A stretch of 64,000 nucleotides of DNA from Microbacterium nanhaiense (GTDB taxonomy: Bacteria; Actinomycetota; Actinomycetes; Actinomycetales; Microbacteriaceae), in assembly GCF_014646015.1 (NCBI RefSeq), contig NZ_BMMQ01000010.1:1-64000 (forward strand), written 5' to 3'. The position numbers and the translations under genes are program-made. This document shows, piece after piece, positions 1 to 8,585 of this stretch. Each line of letters begins with the position of its first letter. Within the stretch, counting starts at the first letter, position 1. Below the pieces are notes generated by a model. The model was given only the letters and a program-made list of their open reading frames with translations, was not told the origin of the DNA and searched no databases.

Positions 1-1
1 G

Positions 2-94
2 TACCACCGCCAACGCGCCCAAGACGCCCTCGGCGGCTTGACGCCCATCGAGTTCGAAGCCAAGCTAGCCAAGCCGCTCACACTCGCGGCCTAA
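2..94 (+). mobile_element. IS3-family transposase (OrfB, integrase core), C-terminal fragment
   Basis: The last 30 codons of a reading frame entering from the left edge end with TAA at 92-94. The peptide carries YHRQRAQDALGGLTPIEFE, which closely matches the tail of IS3-family DDE transposases (consensus YHxxRPHxALGGLTPxEF). The catalytic DDE triad lies outside the window. The end of the insertion sequence should lie within the next few tens of bases, but one end alone does not let me fix the terminal inverted repeat. The following AT-richer 500 bases fit an insertion in accessory DNA. Confidence 0.85.
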
Positions 95-140
95 ACCGAA
101 CCTGTCACCAATTCGTTCCTCACGCCCCACGGATCCTCGG

Positions 141-416
141 ATGCGAACGCTCGTCGCGTTGGTCTATGCGCGAGGTGAATCCACCCACCAACATCGACAT
201 GTCAGCATGCTCGCCGGATACGGCGAAGCTCCATACGGGCTCGGGCCTTATGGCGGTGGGTGGCTCTGGCAGCCCTGCCCTACAAAGCGCACTGGCTACG
301 AAGAGAGCCAGCGGTTGTACGACGAGCACGTTGTGTGGCAGCCGTTGATTGCTCCTCTTCGCGATGCACCGCCTCTGATTGCGGAGCTCTACAAGGTTCG
401 ATTGTCTGCGTCGTAG
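141..416 (+). CDS. Hypothetical protein or gene remnant
   Basis: A 91-codon open frame. Its C-terminal half (from about residue 50, YEESQRLYDEHVVWQPLI) looks protein-like, but the N-terminal half is Gly/Tyr/His-rich and unconvincing. Codon use is less GC-biased than in the neighbours. The frame stays open upstream towards the IS3 end, so this could be the 3' remainder of a gene cut by the insertion. No family is recognised and no ribosome-binding site is evident before the ATG. It may be non-coding. Confidence 0.25.
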   Translation: MRTLVALVYARGESTHQHRHVSMLAGYGEAPYGLGPYGGGWLWQPCPTKRTGYEESQRLYDEHVVWQPLIAPLRDAPPLIAELYKVRLSAS

Positions 417-567
417 TCCGCAGATAGTCCGCAAAAGTGTCAATCACGGCCATTAATACACCGTAAGCCTCATCAAATAAATGCCTGGTCAAGTAGATTA
501 TCCATCATCTGCCAACAACCCCCATTACGTGGGAGACTGTGCCAGAACTACCGGTGATTCTCTCTGA

Positions 568-587
568 GGCCCCGCCTCCGCGGGGCC
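568..587. terminator. G/C-rich hairpin, likely terminator
   Basis: GGCCCCGC and GCGGGGCC form a perfect 8-bp stem around the 4-nt loop CTCC. There is no T-tract, as is common for actinobacterial terminators. It could isolate the downstream gene from the IS3 region. Confidence 0.55.
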
Positions 588-680
588 ACAGGTGTATTCA
601 CTCGGAGAAGTTCGCTTCTGACGGATCCCCTCTCCTGATAGATGCTCGCGGAGCAAACGCCTCTTCCCGGAGCCCTCGCC

Positions 681-686
681 TAGGGT
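681..686 (+). promoter_or_regulatory. Leaderless -10 box TAGGGT
   Basis: TAGGGT ends exactly 7 nt before ATG 694. This spacing puts the transcription start on the start codon and favours ATG 694 over the upstream in-frame GTG 685. Confidence 0.55.
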
Positions 687-693
687 GAATCCC

Positions 694-1284
694 ATGCACA
701 CGCCTCCCGACATGGACGCCGTTCTTGATTGCGTCGCCCGCGACCGCGCCGACGGGCTGATCGGACGCTGGAGTTCGTCGACGGTGATCGATGAGAACGT
801 CGGCGAGGCGGTTGTCGAGTGCGGCGTCTTCGAGCGGATCCACGAAACCGGGGGTGTGAACGCGCGTTTCCCGATCGGGAATGCGGGGCTCATCCACGTG
901 TACGGATACCTGTTCTCGACCGTGTTAACCCCCTACGGATACAAGAGCGAGCGCTGGACCGACGGTGTGCTCGCGGCCGCACTCGGGCGGCCCGCGGGCT
1001 ATTTCCGACTGGGCGACGGCGACGAGACGCCGCTCGCGCGCGTGCTCGGATCCGCGGAGCCGCTACTACTCGATCCCCCGGCGAACGCACGCGTGGCCGA
1101 ATGGGATGCCGATGGCGTGCGTCAGCGCGCCATCGTGACCGGCGGCGTGCTCGTGTCGGGGCTCGACGACGGCGAGGGCATGCGTCTGCTCACGATCTTC
1201 CCCGTTGCGGACGAGGAAGCGTTCCTCCGCGACTTGGCGACGGAACCACCGCGCCTCCGCTGGAACGCGGCCCTCCCCGCGTGA
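694..1284 (+). CDS. Hypothetical protein
   Basis: A 196-residue soluble protein with normal host codon use and no signal peptide or membrane segment. I do not recognise the family. The central part (YGYLFSTVLTPYGYKSERW, then an AALGRPAGYF segment) resembles a conserved actinobacterial fold but shows no catalytic signature I can name. I chose ATG 694 because a TAGGGT -10 box sits 7 nt upstream; GTG 685 would add three residues. It is transcribed alone, with the tandem 55-bp palindromes beginning 2 bp after its stop codon. Confidence 0.7.
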   Translation: MHTPPDMDAVLDCVARDRADGLIGRWSSSTVIDENVGEAVVECGVFERIHETGGVNARFPIGNAGLIHVYGYLFSTVLTPYGYKSERWTDGVLAAALGRPAGYFRLGDGDETPLARVLGSAEPLLLDPPANARVAEWDADGVRQRAIVTGGVLVSGLDDGEGMRLLTIFPVADEEAFLRDLATEPPRLRWNAALPA

Positions 1285-1285
1285 G

Positions 1286-1403
1286 CGTGTCCCAGTTCCG
1301 GCGGGAATAACCCCGCCATACCCGCACCAAGTGGGACACGGGTCGAAGCGTGTCCCAGTTCCGGCGGGAATAGCCCCGCCATACCCGCACCAAGTGGGAC
1401 ACG
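1286..1403. repeat. Tandem 55-bp palindromic repeats, locus 1 (two units)
   Basis: Two near-identical 55-bp units occupy 1286-1340 and 1349-1403, separated by exactly 8 bp. Each begins CGTGTCCCA and ends TGGGACACG (perfect inverted termini), with a second inner pair GCGGGAATA / TACCCGC. The two copies differ at one base (AATAA versus AATAG). The same unit recurs at 6425-6731 and 13992-14109. Open frames across the unit are by-products of the repeat and are not genes. Confidence 0.9.
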
Positions 1404-1453
1404 CCTCCCGGGTTGCACCAAACGTTAACCTCCCCGTAAACGATCCGTCCATG

Positions 1454-1459
1454 TAGCCT
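1454..1459 (+). promoter_or_regulatory. -10 box TAGCCT for the HAD/Phn operon
   Basis: TAGCCT lies 7 nt before GTG 1467, predicting transcription from about 1467. Either translation starts leaderless at 1467, or the 36-nt leader carries the Shine-Dalgarno GAGGAG (1492-1497) for GTG 1503. Confidence 0.5.
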
Positions 1460-1502
1460 GCTTACCGTGGACGCATCGTCCATCAGCGAGCGAGGAGACT
1501 AC

Positions 1503-2180
1503 GTGACATCGACGATCGTCTTCGACTTTGACGGCACCGTCATCGTCGGCAACGGACCGGTATTGGCCTACGCGCAGGAAATGGCGCGCTACGCGCCAGA
1601 GGGATTCCTCGCGCGCGCCGAGGCGACGATCTCCGCGTTCGAATCGGGCGACGTCACGAGCTACCGCGACGGCTACGACGCCGTGGGTACCCTCGCGGCC
1701 GAGGCCGGCGTGAGCCCGGCCGAGCGCCAGCTCGCCTACCTTGCGAGCCGCGAGCTCCTCGGATCCGCGCAGCCCGCAGCCCCCGCAACGGGGCTCGCCG
1801 ACATTCTCACCCGGATCCCCGCGGCGACGCGCGTCGTGCTCGCGACCAACGCCCCCGACGCGGGCGTCGAGGAGGCCCTCGCCGCGTGGGGGATCCGCGA
1901 GCACTTCGACGAGCTCATCTTCAACACCGGCAAACCCGCGGGCCTCGCAGCCATCATTCAGCGCGCCCTGAAGGACGGCCCCGTTCTCTCGGTCGGCGAC
2001 ATCGTCGTCAACGATCTCGCGCCGGCGACCGAGCTCGGCGCCGACACGGCGCTCGTCGGAGCGACGGCCGTGACCTCCCCCGCTTCCGTGACCATGCGGG
2101 CGACGACGCTCGCCGAGCTCGCGGATCAGATCGTGGCGTGGGCACACGCCGCGGAGTTGTCCACCGCACCCACCCTGTAA
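1503..2180 (+). CDS. HAD-family phosphatase of the Phn-type transporter operon
   Basis: A 225-residue haloacid-dehalogenase-like hydrolase. All four HAD motifs are visible: FDFDGTVI with the nucleophile Asp near the N-terminus, the motif II Thr in VVLATNAP, the motif III Lys in FNTGKPAG, and the motif IV acidic residue in SVGDIVVND. GTG 1503 is chosen because GAGGAG lies 5 nt upstream and the protein then begins directly with strand 1; GTG 1467 would add 12 residues. It is followed 31 nt later by phnD. Its place at the head of a PhnDCEE importer operon suggests it dephosphorylates or hydrolyses the imported phosphorylated compound. The substrate is unknown. Confidence 0.85.
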   Translation: MTSTIVFDFDGTVIVGNGPVLAYAQEMARYAPEGFLARAEATISAFESGDVTSYRDGYDAVGTLAAEAGVSPAERQLAYLASRELLGSAQPAAPATGLADILTRIPAATRVVLATNAPDAGVEEALAAWGIREHFDELIFNTGKPAGLAAIIQRALKDGPVLSVGDIVVNDLAPATELGADTALVGATAVTSPASVTMRATTLAELADQIVAWAHAAELSTAPTL

Positions 2181-2211
2181 AAGATCACCCTGTAGAAAAA
2201 GGATGAACCAC

Positions 2212-3192
2212 ATGCGCAAGTCCCTCCTCGCCGCGGGCTCCGTCGCGATTCTCGGCCTCGGACTCGGCCTCGCCGGATGCAGCAGCGCCGCCGAAGAGCC
2301 CGAATCGATCACCATCTCGCTCGTGCCCTCCGTGCAGGGCGAGGACCTCGCCGAGGCGCTCGATCCGCTGACCGAGTACCTCTCGGACGGCCTCGGCATG
2401 GACGTCAAGGGCGTCGTCGCCGACAACTACAACGCCACCGTCGAGGCCCTCGGCGCCGACCAGTCGCAGGTCATCATCAGCGACGCCGGCTCGCTCTACA
2501 ACGCCATGGGGCAGTACGACGCGAAGCTCATCCTGCGCGACGTCCGCTTCGGCGCCACGAGCTACGCGGCCGTGGCCTACACGAACAACCCCGACAAGTA
2601 CTGCGACGACGCCCCCGTCATGGCCACCTACGAGGCCGGCCCCGTCGAGCTGTCCTACTGCAACGGACTCGAGGACGGCACTGCCACGGGACAGGGCCCG
2701 AAGGGCGTCGAGCACCTCGCCGATGCGAAGGGCGCCAAGGTCGCACTGCAGGCCGCGACGAGCCCCGCCGGATACCAGTACCCGATCGTCGCCTTCCAGG
2801 ATCAGGGTCTCGACACCGACGCCGACATCGAGCAGATCCCGGTCGAGGGCAACAACAACGCCGTCATCGCCGTCGCGAACGGCGACGCCGAGATCGGCTT
2901 CGCCTACTGGGACGCCCGCGTTACCGTCACCGAGGAATTCCCCGACATCGCCGACAAGGCCGTCGCCTTCGCGTACACGGAGATGATCCCGAACGGCGGC
3001 GTCGCGGTCAGCGACTCCCTCTCGGACGAGACGGTCGAGAAGCTCACGCAGCTGCTCGACGACTACGCCGACTCCTCCGACGAGGCGAAGGACGTCATGT
3101 TCGAGCTCGTCGGCCTCTCCGACTGGACGGCCGACACCGCCGAAGACGAGATCACCCGCTACGGCGAGATCCTCGAGAAGTTCTCCAACTGA
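2212..3192 (+). CDS. phnD: PhnD-type phosphate/phosphite/phosphonate ABC transporter binding lipoprotein
   Basis: A 326-residue secreted lipoprotein. A lipoprotein signal peptide ([14 protein letters not shown], lipobox LAGC) is followed by a type-2 periplasmic-binding fold of the PhnD/PtxB group; the [20 protein letters not shown] region corresponds to the ligand-binding strand and helix. ATG 2212 has AAAAAGGA at good spacing; ATG 2203 overlaps that sequence and is less likely. The gene lies 2 nt before phnC and delivers substrate to the PhnE permeases. Ligand specificity (phosphonate, phosphite, or a phosphate ester) cannot be told from sequence. Confidence 0.88.
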   Translation: MRKSLLAAGSVAILGLGLGLAGCSSAAEEPESITISLVPSVQGEDLAEALDPLTEYLSDGLGMDVKGVVADNYNATVEALGADQSQVIISDAGSLYNAMGQYDAKLILRDVRFGATSYAAVAYTNNPDKYCDDAPVMATYEAGPVELSYCNGLEDGTATGQGPKGVEHLADAKGAKVALQAATSPAGYQYPIVAFQDQGLDTDADIEQIPVEGNNNAVIAVANGDAEIGFAYWDARVTVTEEFPDIADKAVAFAYTEMIPNGGVAVSDSLSDETVEKLTQLLDDYADSSDEAKDVMFELVGLSDWTADTAEDEITRYGEILEKFSN

Positions 3193-3194
3193 CG

Positions 3195-4010
3195 ATGACG
3201 AACACCGCTCACGCCGCGGGGGCCTCGGCCTCCGCGGCGTGGCCGATCCGTCTCGAGAACGCATCGGTCACGTACCCCAATGGCACCGCCGCGCTGAAGA
3301 ACGTCACGCTCACGATCGAGCCGGGCGAGATGGTCGCCATCGTCGGTCTCTCCGGATCCGGAAAGTCGACGCTCATCCGCACCGTCAACGGTCTCGTCCC
3401 CGTGACGAGCGGATCCGTCACCGTCGGCCCGCACGAGGTCTCCCGCCTGCGCGGCCGCGCGCTGCGCGAGCTGCGCAGCAACGTCGGCATGATCTTCCAG
3501 GCCTTCAACCTCGCCGAGCGAGTGAACGTCTACCGCAACACCCTCGTCGGCCGTTTCGCCGGTCAGAACGCGTTCCGCTCCTTCTTCGGCATCGCGTCGC
3601 CCGAAGACCGACAGATCGCCCTCGACGCCCTCGACTCCGTCGGCATGCTCGACAAAGTGTGGACGCGCGCCGGATCCCTATCGGGCGGACAGAAGCAGCG
3701 CGTCGCGATCGCGCGCGCCCTCTCGCAGGATCCGCGCGTGATGCTCGCCGACGAGCCCGTCGCGAGCCTGGATCCGCCCACCGCGCACGCGGTGATGCAC
3801 GAACTCACCCGGCTCAACGCCGAACGCGGCCTCACGGTGCTCGTCAACCTGCACCTCATGGATCTCGCGCGCGACTACACGACGCGCATGATCGGCCTGC
3901 GCTCCGGCGAGGTCGTCTACGACGGCCCCGCGGCGAGCGCCAGCGACGCCGATTTCGAGCAGATCTACGGCCGCCGGATCCAGCCGCAGGATCGCCTGGG
4001 AGCATCGTGA
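3195..4010 (+). CDS. phnC: PhnC-type ABC transporter ATP-binding protein
   Basis: A 271-residue ATPase that drives the importer. It has Walker [10 protein letters not shown] (about residue 55), signature [14 protein letters not shown], Walker [13 protein letters not shown], and a switch His in [10 protein letters not shown]. Length and motif order match PhnC. It starts 2 nt after phnD, and its stop overlaps the next start (GTGA), implying translational coupling. Confidence 0.92.
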   Translation: MTNTAHAAGASASAAWPIRLENASVTYPNGTAALKNVTLTIEPGEMVAIVGLSGSGKSTLIRTVNGLVPVTSGSVTVGPHEVSRLRGRALRELRSNVGMIFQAFNLAERVNVYRNTLVGRFAGQNAFRSFFGIASPEDRQIALDALDSVGMLDKVWTRAGSLSGGQKQRVAIARALSQDPRVMLADEPVASLDPPTAHAVMHELTRLNAERGLTVLVNLHLMDLARDYTTRMIGLRSGEVVYDGPAASASDADFEQIYGRRIQPQDRLGAS

Positions 4011-4801
4011 CCCTCGTCCTGCCCCCGAAGCCGCGCACGTGGCCGAAGACGCTCGGCATCGCGGCCGCCCTCGCGGTGTTCACGCTGCTCACGTGTCTTC
4101 CGGCCATCGGCGGCGTCGAACTCGACTTCGCGGCGATCGCGAAGAACTGGCGCCACGGCGCATCGAAGCTGGCGCAGCTCGCGCAGCCGGACTTCTCGTT
4201 CCTGCCGCGGACGTGGATCCCGATGCTCGAAACCATTCAGATGGCGATCATCGGCGCCGCGGCGGCGGCGCTCGTGTCGGTCCCGCTGACGCTGTGGGCG
4301 GCACGGCCGAGCAACCCGAACTCCGTCACGCGAGGGATCGTGCGCGCGGTGATCAACGTGATCCGCTCGGTGCCGGACCTCGTCTACGCGACGATCCTCG
4401 TCGCCCTCACGGGCGTCGGGGCGCTGCCCGGCCTCATCACGCTGTTCCTCTTCGACCTCGGCGTCGTCGTGAAGCTCGTGTCGGAGGCAATCGACTCCGA
4501 CAAGCACGCCTACCTCGAAGCGGGGCACGCCGCCGGCGCCACCCAGTTCCAGCTCAACCGCGCTCTCACCCTGCCGCAGTCGCTGCCGCTGTTCGCGAAC
4601 CAATGGCTGTACGCGCTCGAGCTGAACGTGCGCATCTCGGCGATCCTCGGCATCGTGGGCGCCGGAGGCATCGGTCGCCTGCTCAACGAGCGATTCGGCT
4701 TCTACGCCTACGACGACGTGTCGATCATCATCCTCGAGATCCTCGTCGTGGTGATCCTCATCGAAGTGGTCTCCAATCTGTTGCGAAGGAGGCTCGCATG
4801 A
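4007..4801 (+). CDS. phnE1: PhnE-type ABC transporter permease 1
   Basis: A 264-residue inner-membrane permease with about six hydrophobic segments and the cytoplasmic EAA loop ([21 protein letters not shown], near residues 170-190) that docks on the ATPase. The C-terminal GIVGAGGIG segment is typical of PhnE permeases. It starts with a GTG overlapping the phnC stop and ends overlapping the start of the second permease (ATGA). The pair forms a heterodimeric channel. Confidence 0.9.
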   Translation: MTLVLPPKPRTWPKTLGIAAALAVFTLLTCLPAIGGVELDFAAIAKNWRHGASKLAQLAQPDFSFLPRTWIPMLETIQMAIIGAAAAALVSVPLTLWAARPSNPNSVTRGIVRAVINVIRSVPDLVYATILVALTGVGALPGLITLFLFDLGVVVKLVSEAIDSDKHAYLEAGHAAGATQFQLNRALTLPQSLPLFANQWLYALELNVRISAILGIVGAGGIGRLLNERFGFYAYDDVSIIILEILVVVILIEVVSNLLRRRLA

Positions 4802-5610
4802 GCGCGCTGCCCGCTCCCCCGTCCAAGGCAAGGACCACAGTCTGGTCGCTCATTGCGGGGCTCGTCATCCTCGCCTGCCTCGTCTTCCTCGACGTCGACT
4901 GGGCCGCCCTGCTGGGCCTACCGCGCTCGACGTGGGAGTACGGCGTGCTGATGTTCTCGGATCCGACGTGGGAGAAGCTGCCCCGCGCTCTCTTCGAGAC
5001 CTGGCGGTCGATCTCGATGGCCTGGCTCGGCGCGATACTGTGCGTCGCGGCGTCGATCCCGCTCGGCATGCTCGCCGCCCACGGGGTCGGTCCGACGTGG
5101 CTGCGGACGATCCTGCGCGGGGTCTTCGCCGTGATCCGCGCCGTGCCCGAGGTGATCATCGCCCTCATCCTGCTCACCGTCACGGGCCTGACCCCCTTCA
5201 CGGGCGCGCTCGCCCTCGGCATCGCCGGCATCGGCACGCAGGGCAAGTGGGTGTACGAGACGATCGAGTCGCTCAGCGACGACGCGTCGGAGGCCGTCGC
5301 GGCAGCGGGCGGCGGGAAGATCGCGGTGCTCCGCTGGGCGCTGTGGCCGGCGGCACTGCCCACGCTGATGTCCTTCGCGCTCTACCGCTTCGAACTCAAC
5401 ATCCGCATGTCGGCGGTGCTCGGACTCGTGGGGGCCGGCGGCATCGGATCCATGCTGTCGAACTACACGAACTTCCGCGAGTGGGGTACCGTCGGGATGC
5501 TGCTGATCGTCGTCATCGTCGCCACGATGCTCGTCGACCTCGTCTCGGGTGCCATCCGGCGCCGCATCATGGAAGGATCCCGTGCCCGTGGTCTGGTCCG
5601 GAGCCGCTGA
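4798..5610 (+). CDS. phnE2: PhnE-type ABC transporter permease 2
   Basis: A 270-residue permease paralogous to the preceding gene, sharing the GLVGAGGIG motif and an EAA-like loop (EAVAAAGGGKIAVLRWALWP). Several transmembrane helices are evident, including one at residues 15-33. It overlaps the first permease by 4 nt and the regulator by 29 nt. Two PhnE genes in a row point to a heteromeric importer. Confidence 0.9.
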   Translation: MSALPAPPSKARTTVWSLIAGLVILACLVFLDVDWAALLGLPRSTWEYGVLMFSDPTWEKLPRALFETWRSISMAWLGAILCVAASIPLGMLAAHGVGPTWLRTILRGVFAVIRAVPEVIIALILLTVTGLTPFTGALALGIAGIGTQGKWVYETIESLSDDASEAVAAAGGGKIAVLRWALWPAALPTLMSFALYRFELNIRMSAVLGLVGAGGIGSMLSNYTNFREWGTVGMLLIVVIVATMLVDLVSGAIRRRIMEGSRARGLVRSR

Positions 5611-6448
5611 CGCGCCCCTCACCGCCCGGATCCGCTCGCTCGCCCCGTCGTTGCACGCGGGCGAGCGGCGGGTCGCCGAGTTCGTCGCGGGCGACCTCGC
5701 CGGTGCGATCGAGTCGACGGCGCAGGACATCGCCGACGCGGTCGGCGTCGGCCGCGCGACCGTCGTGCGCACGGCGCAGACGCTCGGTTACGACGGATTC
5801 CCGCAGCTGCGCGTGGCCGCCGCGCAGGAGCTCTCGCACGCGCCCGCTGCTGCGTCGTCTGACGACAGCCTCGTGGGATCCCTGCGCGCGGCCGCCGAGC
5901 GATTCGCCGCCCGCATCGGCGACTCGGTCGCGGCCCTCACTGAGCAGTCGCTGAGCGACGCGATCACGGCGCTCGACGAGGCCGGGCGCGTGCTCATCGT
6001 GTCGAACGGTCTCAGCGCGCCGCTCGGGCTCGACCTGCAGATGCGCCTGACGGCCGCCGGCCGGCCGGCCGAGATCCTGCAGGATGCGCTCGCGCAGCGG
6101 ATCGCCGCGCGCCAGCTGTCCGCGCGCGATCTCTGCGTGATCGTCTCCGGATCCGGCGCCAATGAGTCCTCGCTCGCCGTCGCGCGGGCGGCGCGCGATG
6201 CGGGCGCGACGGTGCTCGCGATCACGTCGTTCGCGCGCTCGGCGCTCGTATCGGGATCCGATACCGCCCTCGTCGTGCCGTCCACGTCTGATTCCTTTCA
6301 GGACGAGCTCCTGTATGCATCGCGCGTGGCCCTGACTCTCGTCATCGAGAGCCTTGTGGACGCGCTCATCACCCACCGCGGCCCGCGCGGCCGCGACGCC
6401 CGCGACGCCGTGCTGCGGGAGCTGGGCACAGCCATCTCGGAGCCCTGA
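5582..6448 (+). CDS. MurR/RpiR-family transcriptional regulator (HTH plus SIS domain)
   Basis: A 288-residue regulator. The N-terminal RpiR-type helix-turn-helix (about residues 10-85, with STAQDIADAVGVGRATVVR) is followed by a SIS phosphosugar-binding domain (about 115-240, VSGSGANESSLAV and the VLAITSFARSALVSGSD segment). GTG 5582 is preceded by GGAAGGA. It is the last gene of the Phn-type operon and overlaps phnE2. SIS regulators usually sense phosphosugars, so the imported compound may be a sugar or polyol phosphate rather than a simple phosphonate (inference). Its stop codon abuts a truncated copy of the 55-bp palindrome. Confidence 0.88.
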   Translation: MPVVWSGAADAPLTARIRSLAPSLHAGERRVAEFVAGDLAGAIESTAQDIADAVGVGRATVVRTAQTLGYDGFPQLRVAAAQELSHAPAAASSDDSLVGSLRAAAERFAARIGDSVAALTEQSLSDAITALDEAGRVLIVSNGLSAPLGLDLQMRLTAAGRPAEILQDALAQRIAARQLSARDLCVIVSGSGANESSLAVARAARDAGATVLAITSFARSALVSGSDTALVVPSTSDSFQDELLYASRVALTLVIESLVDALITHRGPRGRDARDAVLRELGTAISEP

Positions 6449-6449
6449 C

Positions 6450-6731
6450 GCGGGTCATTCGCGCAGTACGTGGGACATGGGTGGGGGCGTGTCCCAGTTG
6501 AGGAGGGAATAGGAGGGAAATTCCCGCATTAATTGGGACACGGGCCGGGGCATGTCCCAGTTGAGGAGGGAATTGCACGCCCATACCCGCATCAAGTGGG
6601 ACACGGGTGGGGGTGTGTCCCACTTAACGCGGGAATAGCACCCCCATACCCGCACCAACTGGGACACGCCCCGAGGCATGTCCCACTTAACGCGGGAATA
6701 CCACCCCCATACCCGCACCAAATGGGACACG
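6450..6731. repeat. Tandem 55-bp palindromic repeats, locus 2 (four units plus a truncated one)
   Basis: Full units lie at 6488-6542, 6551-6605, 6614-6668 and 6677-6731. They are separated by exact 8-bp spacers, giving a strict 63-bp period. Upstream, 6450-6479 is the right half of a fifth unit, also followed by an 8-bp spacer; its left half would fall inside the 3' end of the RpiR-type gene. Units begin CRTGTCCCA (one begins TGTGTCCCA) and end TGGGACACG. Their centres differ, while termini and spacing are conserved. Confidence 0.9.
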
Positions 6732-6765
6732 CGCCCGCGCCGGGGATCCGCTCAGGCGACGCGTG

Positions 6766-6771
6766 TAAGCT
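6766..6771 (+). promoter_or_regulatory. Putative -10 box TAAGCT of the RNA helicase gene
   Basis: TAAGCT is a plausible -10 element giving a 5' untranslated leader of about 135 nt before ATG 6914. Long leaders are typical of cold-inducible DEAD-box helicases. The leader (6779-6913) contains short G/C hairpins but no riboswitch I recognise. No clear -35 box. Confidence 0.35.
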
Positions 6772-6913
6772 GGCCCCGAGCGCTTCTTGCGCTCGTCGTC
6801 GCGGTTTGCTCGAGCTGAAGCTCGCACCGCTCCCCGTGGCGAATCGGATTCGGCACCCGCCGCGTTCGCCTCCGCCGGCTCATTGTTCCGGCATGCACTG
6901 AGAAGAGACAGCT

Positions 6914-8386
6914 ATGTCTGCTGCCCCGTCCTTCGCCGACCTCGGCGTTCCCGCGAACCTCACCGACGCACTCGTCGCCATGGATCGCCCTACCCCCTTC
7001 CCCATCCAGGCCGCCACGCTGCCGTCGACCCTCGCCGGCATGGACGTGCTCGGTCGCGGAAAGACCGGATCCGGTAAGACGCTCGCGTTCGCGATCCCGC
7101 TCGTCGCCCGCCTCGCGGGCCAGCGCCGCATCCCGGGCGAGCCCACCGGCCTCGTCCTCGCACCGACGCGCGAGCTCGCGACGCAGATCGCCGCCTCGGT
7201 CGCCCCGCTCGCGAAGGCGGCCGGTCTCACCGTGACCACCGTCTTCGGCGGCGTCTCGCAGCGTCCGCAGGAGCAGGCGTTCCGCGCCGGAGTCGACATC
7301 GTCGTGGCGTGCCCCGGCCGTCTCGAAGACCTCATCAGCCAGAAGATCGTGTCGCTCGGAAACGTGCAGATCACGGTCCTCGACGAGGCCGACCACATGG
7401 CCGACCTCGGGTTCCTGCCCGGCGTGACCCGCCTGCTGTCGCAGACCCCGACGCAGGGCCAGCGCATGCTGTTCTCGGCGACGCTCGACAACGGCGTGGA
7501 CAAGATCGCCAAGCGCTTCCTGTCGAACCCCATCGAGCACTCGATCGACCCGGCGGATTCGCCCGTTCCCGACATGACGCACCACGTCTTCGAGGCCGAG
7601 GATCAGGACGCGAAGAAGGACCTCATCAAGCTGCTCGCATCGGGCACCTCGAAGCGGATCCTGTTCTCGCGCACCAAGCACCAGGCCAAGCGCCTCGCCA
7701 AGCAGCTGACGGCGGCCGGCATCCCCGCCGTCGACCTGCAGGGAAACCTCTCGCAGAACGCCCGCGACCGTAACCTCGCGGCCCTCTCCGACGGCAGCGT
7801 GCGCGTGCTCGTGGCGACCGACGTCGCGGCCCGCGGCGTGCACGTTGACGGCATCGACCTCGTCGTGCACATGGATCCGCCGGCCGACCACAAGGCCTAC
7901 CTGCACCGCTCGGGCCGCACCGCCCGCGCGGGCGCATCGGGCGATGTCGTTACCCTCATGACGCCCGACCAGCGCCGCGAGGTCAAGGATCTCCTCCGCC
8001 GCGCCGGCATCAAGGCGCAGCCGCAGCAGGTGACCGCCTCGAGCCCCTCCGTCGTCGAGCTCGTCGGCGAGATCGCCGAGCACGTCGCACCGCGCCCGGG
8101 CGGCCCCGGATCCGGCAACGCCCCCGCGGCCGCGCCGGCCGGCACCTCGCAGGGTGCCAACGCGCAGCGCAAGCGCGCGGCGCGCGAGCAGCGCGAGCGC
8201 CAGGGCGGATCCCGCGGCGGCCAGTCCCGCGGCGGCCGCGGCAGCGGATCCGGTGAGTCGCGCGGAGGACGCCCGGCGGGCGCCGGACGCGGCCAGGGCG
8301 GCGGACGTCCCGCAGGCCAGGGCGGACGCCCCGCCGGTCAGGGTGGACGTTCCGGCGGCGGCCAGCGCCGCGGAGGCCAGCGCTAA
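6914..8386 (+). CDS. DEAD-box ATP-dependent RNA helicase with RGG-rich tail
   Basis: A 490-residue helicase unwinding RNA duplexes. Motifs in order: Q motif (PTPFPIQAATLP), motif I GKTGSGKT, PTRELATQ, motif II DEAD (VLDEADHMAD), motif III SAT, RVLVATDVAARGVHV, and motif VI HRSGRTARAG. From about residue 390 the protein becomes a low-complexity Arg/Gly tail (RGGQSRGGRGSGSG and similar), an RNA-binding extension seen in actinobacterial RhlE/DeaD-like helicases. Likely role in ribosome assembly, RNA decay or cold adaptation. Preceded by GAGAAGAGA and a long leader. Confidence 0.93.
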   Translation: MSAAPSFADLGVPANLTDALVAMDRPTPFPIQAATLPSTLAGMDVLGRGKTGSGKTLAFAIPLVARLAGQRRIPGEPTGLVLAPTRELATQIAASVAPLAKAAGLTVTTVFGGVSQRPQEQAFRAGVDIVVACPGRLEDLISQKIVSLGNVQITVLDEADHMADLGFLPGVTRLLSQTPTQGQRMLFSATLDNGVDKIAKRFLSNPIEHSIDPADSPVPDMTHHVFEAEDQDAKKDLIKLLASGTSKRILFSRTKHQAKRLAKQLTAAGIPAVDLQGNLSQNARDRNLAALSDGSVRVLVATDVAARGVHVDGIDLVVHMDPPADHKAYLHRSGRTARAGASGDVVTLMTPDQRREVKDLLRRAGIKAQPQQVTASSPSVVELVGEIAEHVAPRPGGPGSGNAPAAAPAGTSQGANAQRKRAAREQRERQGGSRGGQSRGGRGSGSGESRGGRPAGAGRGQGGGRPAGQGGRPAGQGGRSGGGQRRGGQR

Positions 8387-8418
8387 CGCCAGCCCGCAGG
8401 GCTGGACCCAGCCGTCAG

Positions 8419-8472
8419 GGTCGCCAGAAAACGCCCGTGCGCAGAGCGCACGACCCGCGTTTTCTGGCGGCC
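8419..8472. repeat. 54-bp inverted-repeat element, copy a
   Basis: The 15-nt arms GGTCGCCAGAAAACG and CGTTTTCTGGCGGCC pair with one mismatch, and an inner GTGCG/CGCAC pair adds to the stem. It lies between the convergent ends of the helicase and fprA genes and resembles the element at 8586-8639 in length and terminal GGTCGCC. Confidence 0.75.
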
Positions 8473-8585
8473 CTTTCCCGTGGATTCTGAGCACCGTCGC
8501 CTCGAGCGGGTCGCCCGCTCCCGGCGCGAGCGACACCACGCCGCGTCGCCCGAAGCCACATGTCGCAGATGGCGCGTGCGACATA

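Larger units (their letters stand above)
95..684. other. AT-richer accessory stretch after the IS3 end
   Basis: About 590 bases with visibly lower GC and no well-supported gene. Bases 430-530 are especially AT-rich. A plus-strand open frame at 141-416 and a minus-strand frame at 280-492 overlap each other, so at most one can be real. A G/C hairpin lies at 568-587, and the promoter of the next gene starts near 681. I read this as a remnant region left by mobile-element activity. Confidence 0.5.

Noticed and set aside
280..492. Minus-strand open frame overlapping the 141-416 frame
   Set aside because: Its first 25 residues look plausible, but the rest is Arg/Ala/Ser-rich frame noise, and it conflicts with the other frame.
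1205..1456. Open frames across the 55-bp repeat arrays (also 6369-6901 and 13854-14064) that give repetitive peptides
   Set aside because: They occur on both strands, repeat with the 63-bp DNA period and have no ribosome-binding site. They are by-products of the palindromic repeats.
6450..6731. Tandem array considered as a CRISPR
   Set aside because: Spacers are only 8 bp and similar in composition, repeats are 55 bp palindromes with variable centres, and there are no cas genes.
6772..6913. Helicase leader considered as a riboswitch or tRNA-like element
   Set aside because: Only short G/C hairpins are seen. No conserved riboswitch core, tRNA arms or T-loop sequence is present.
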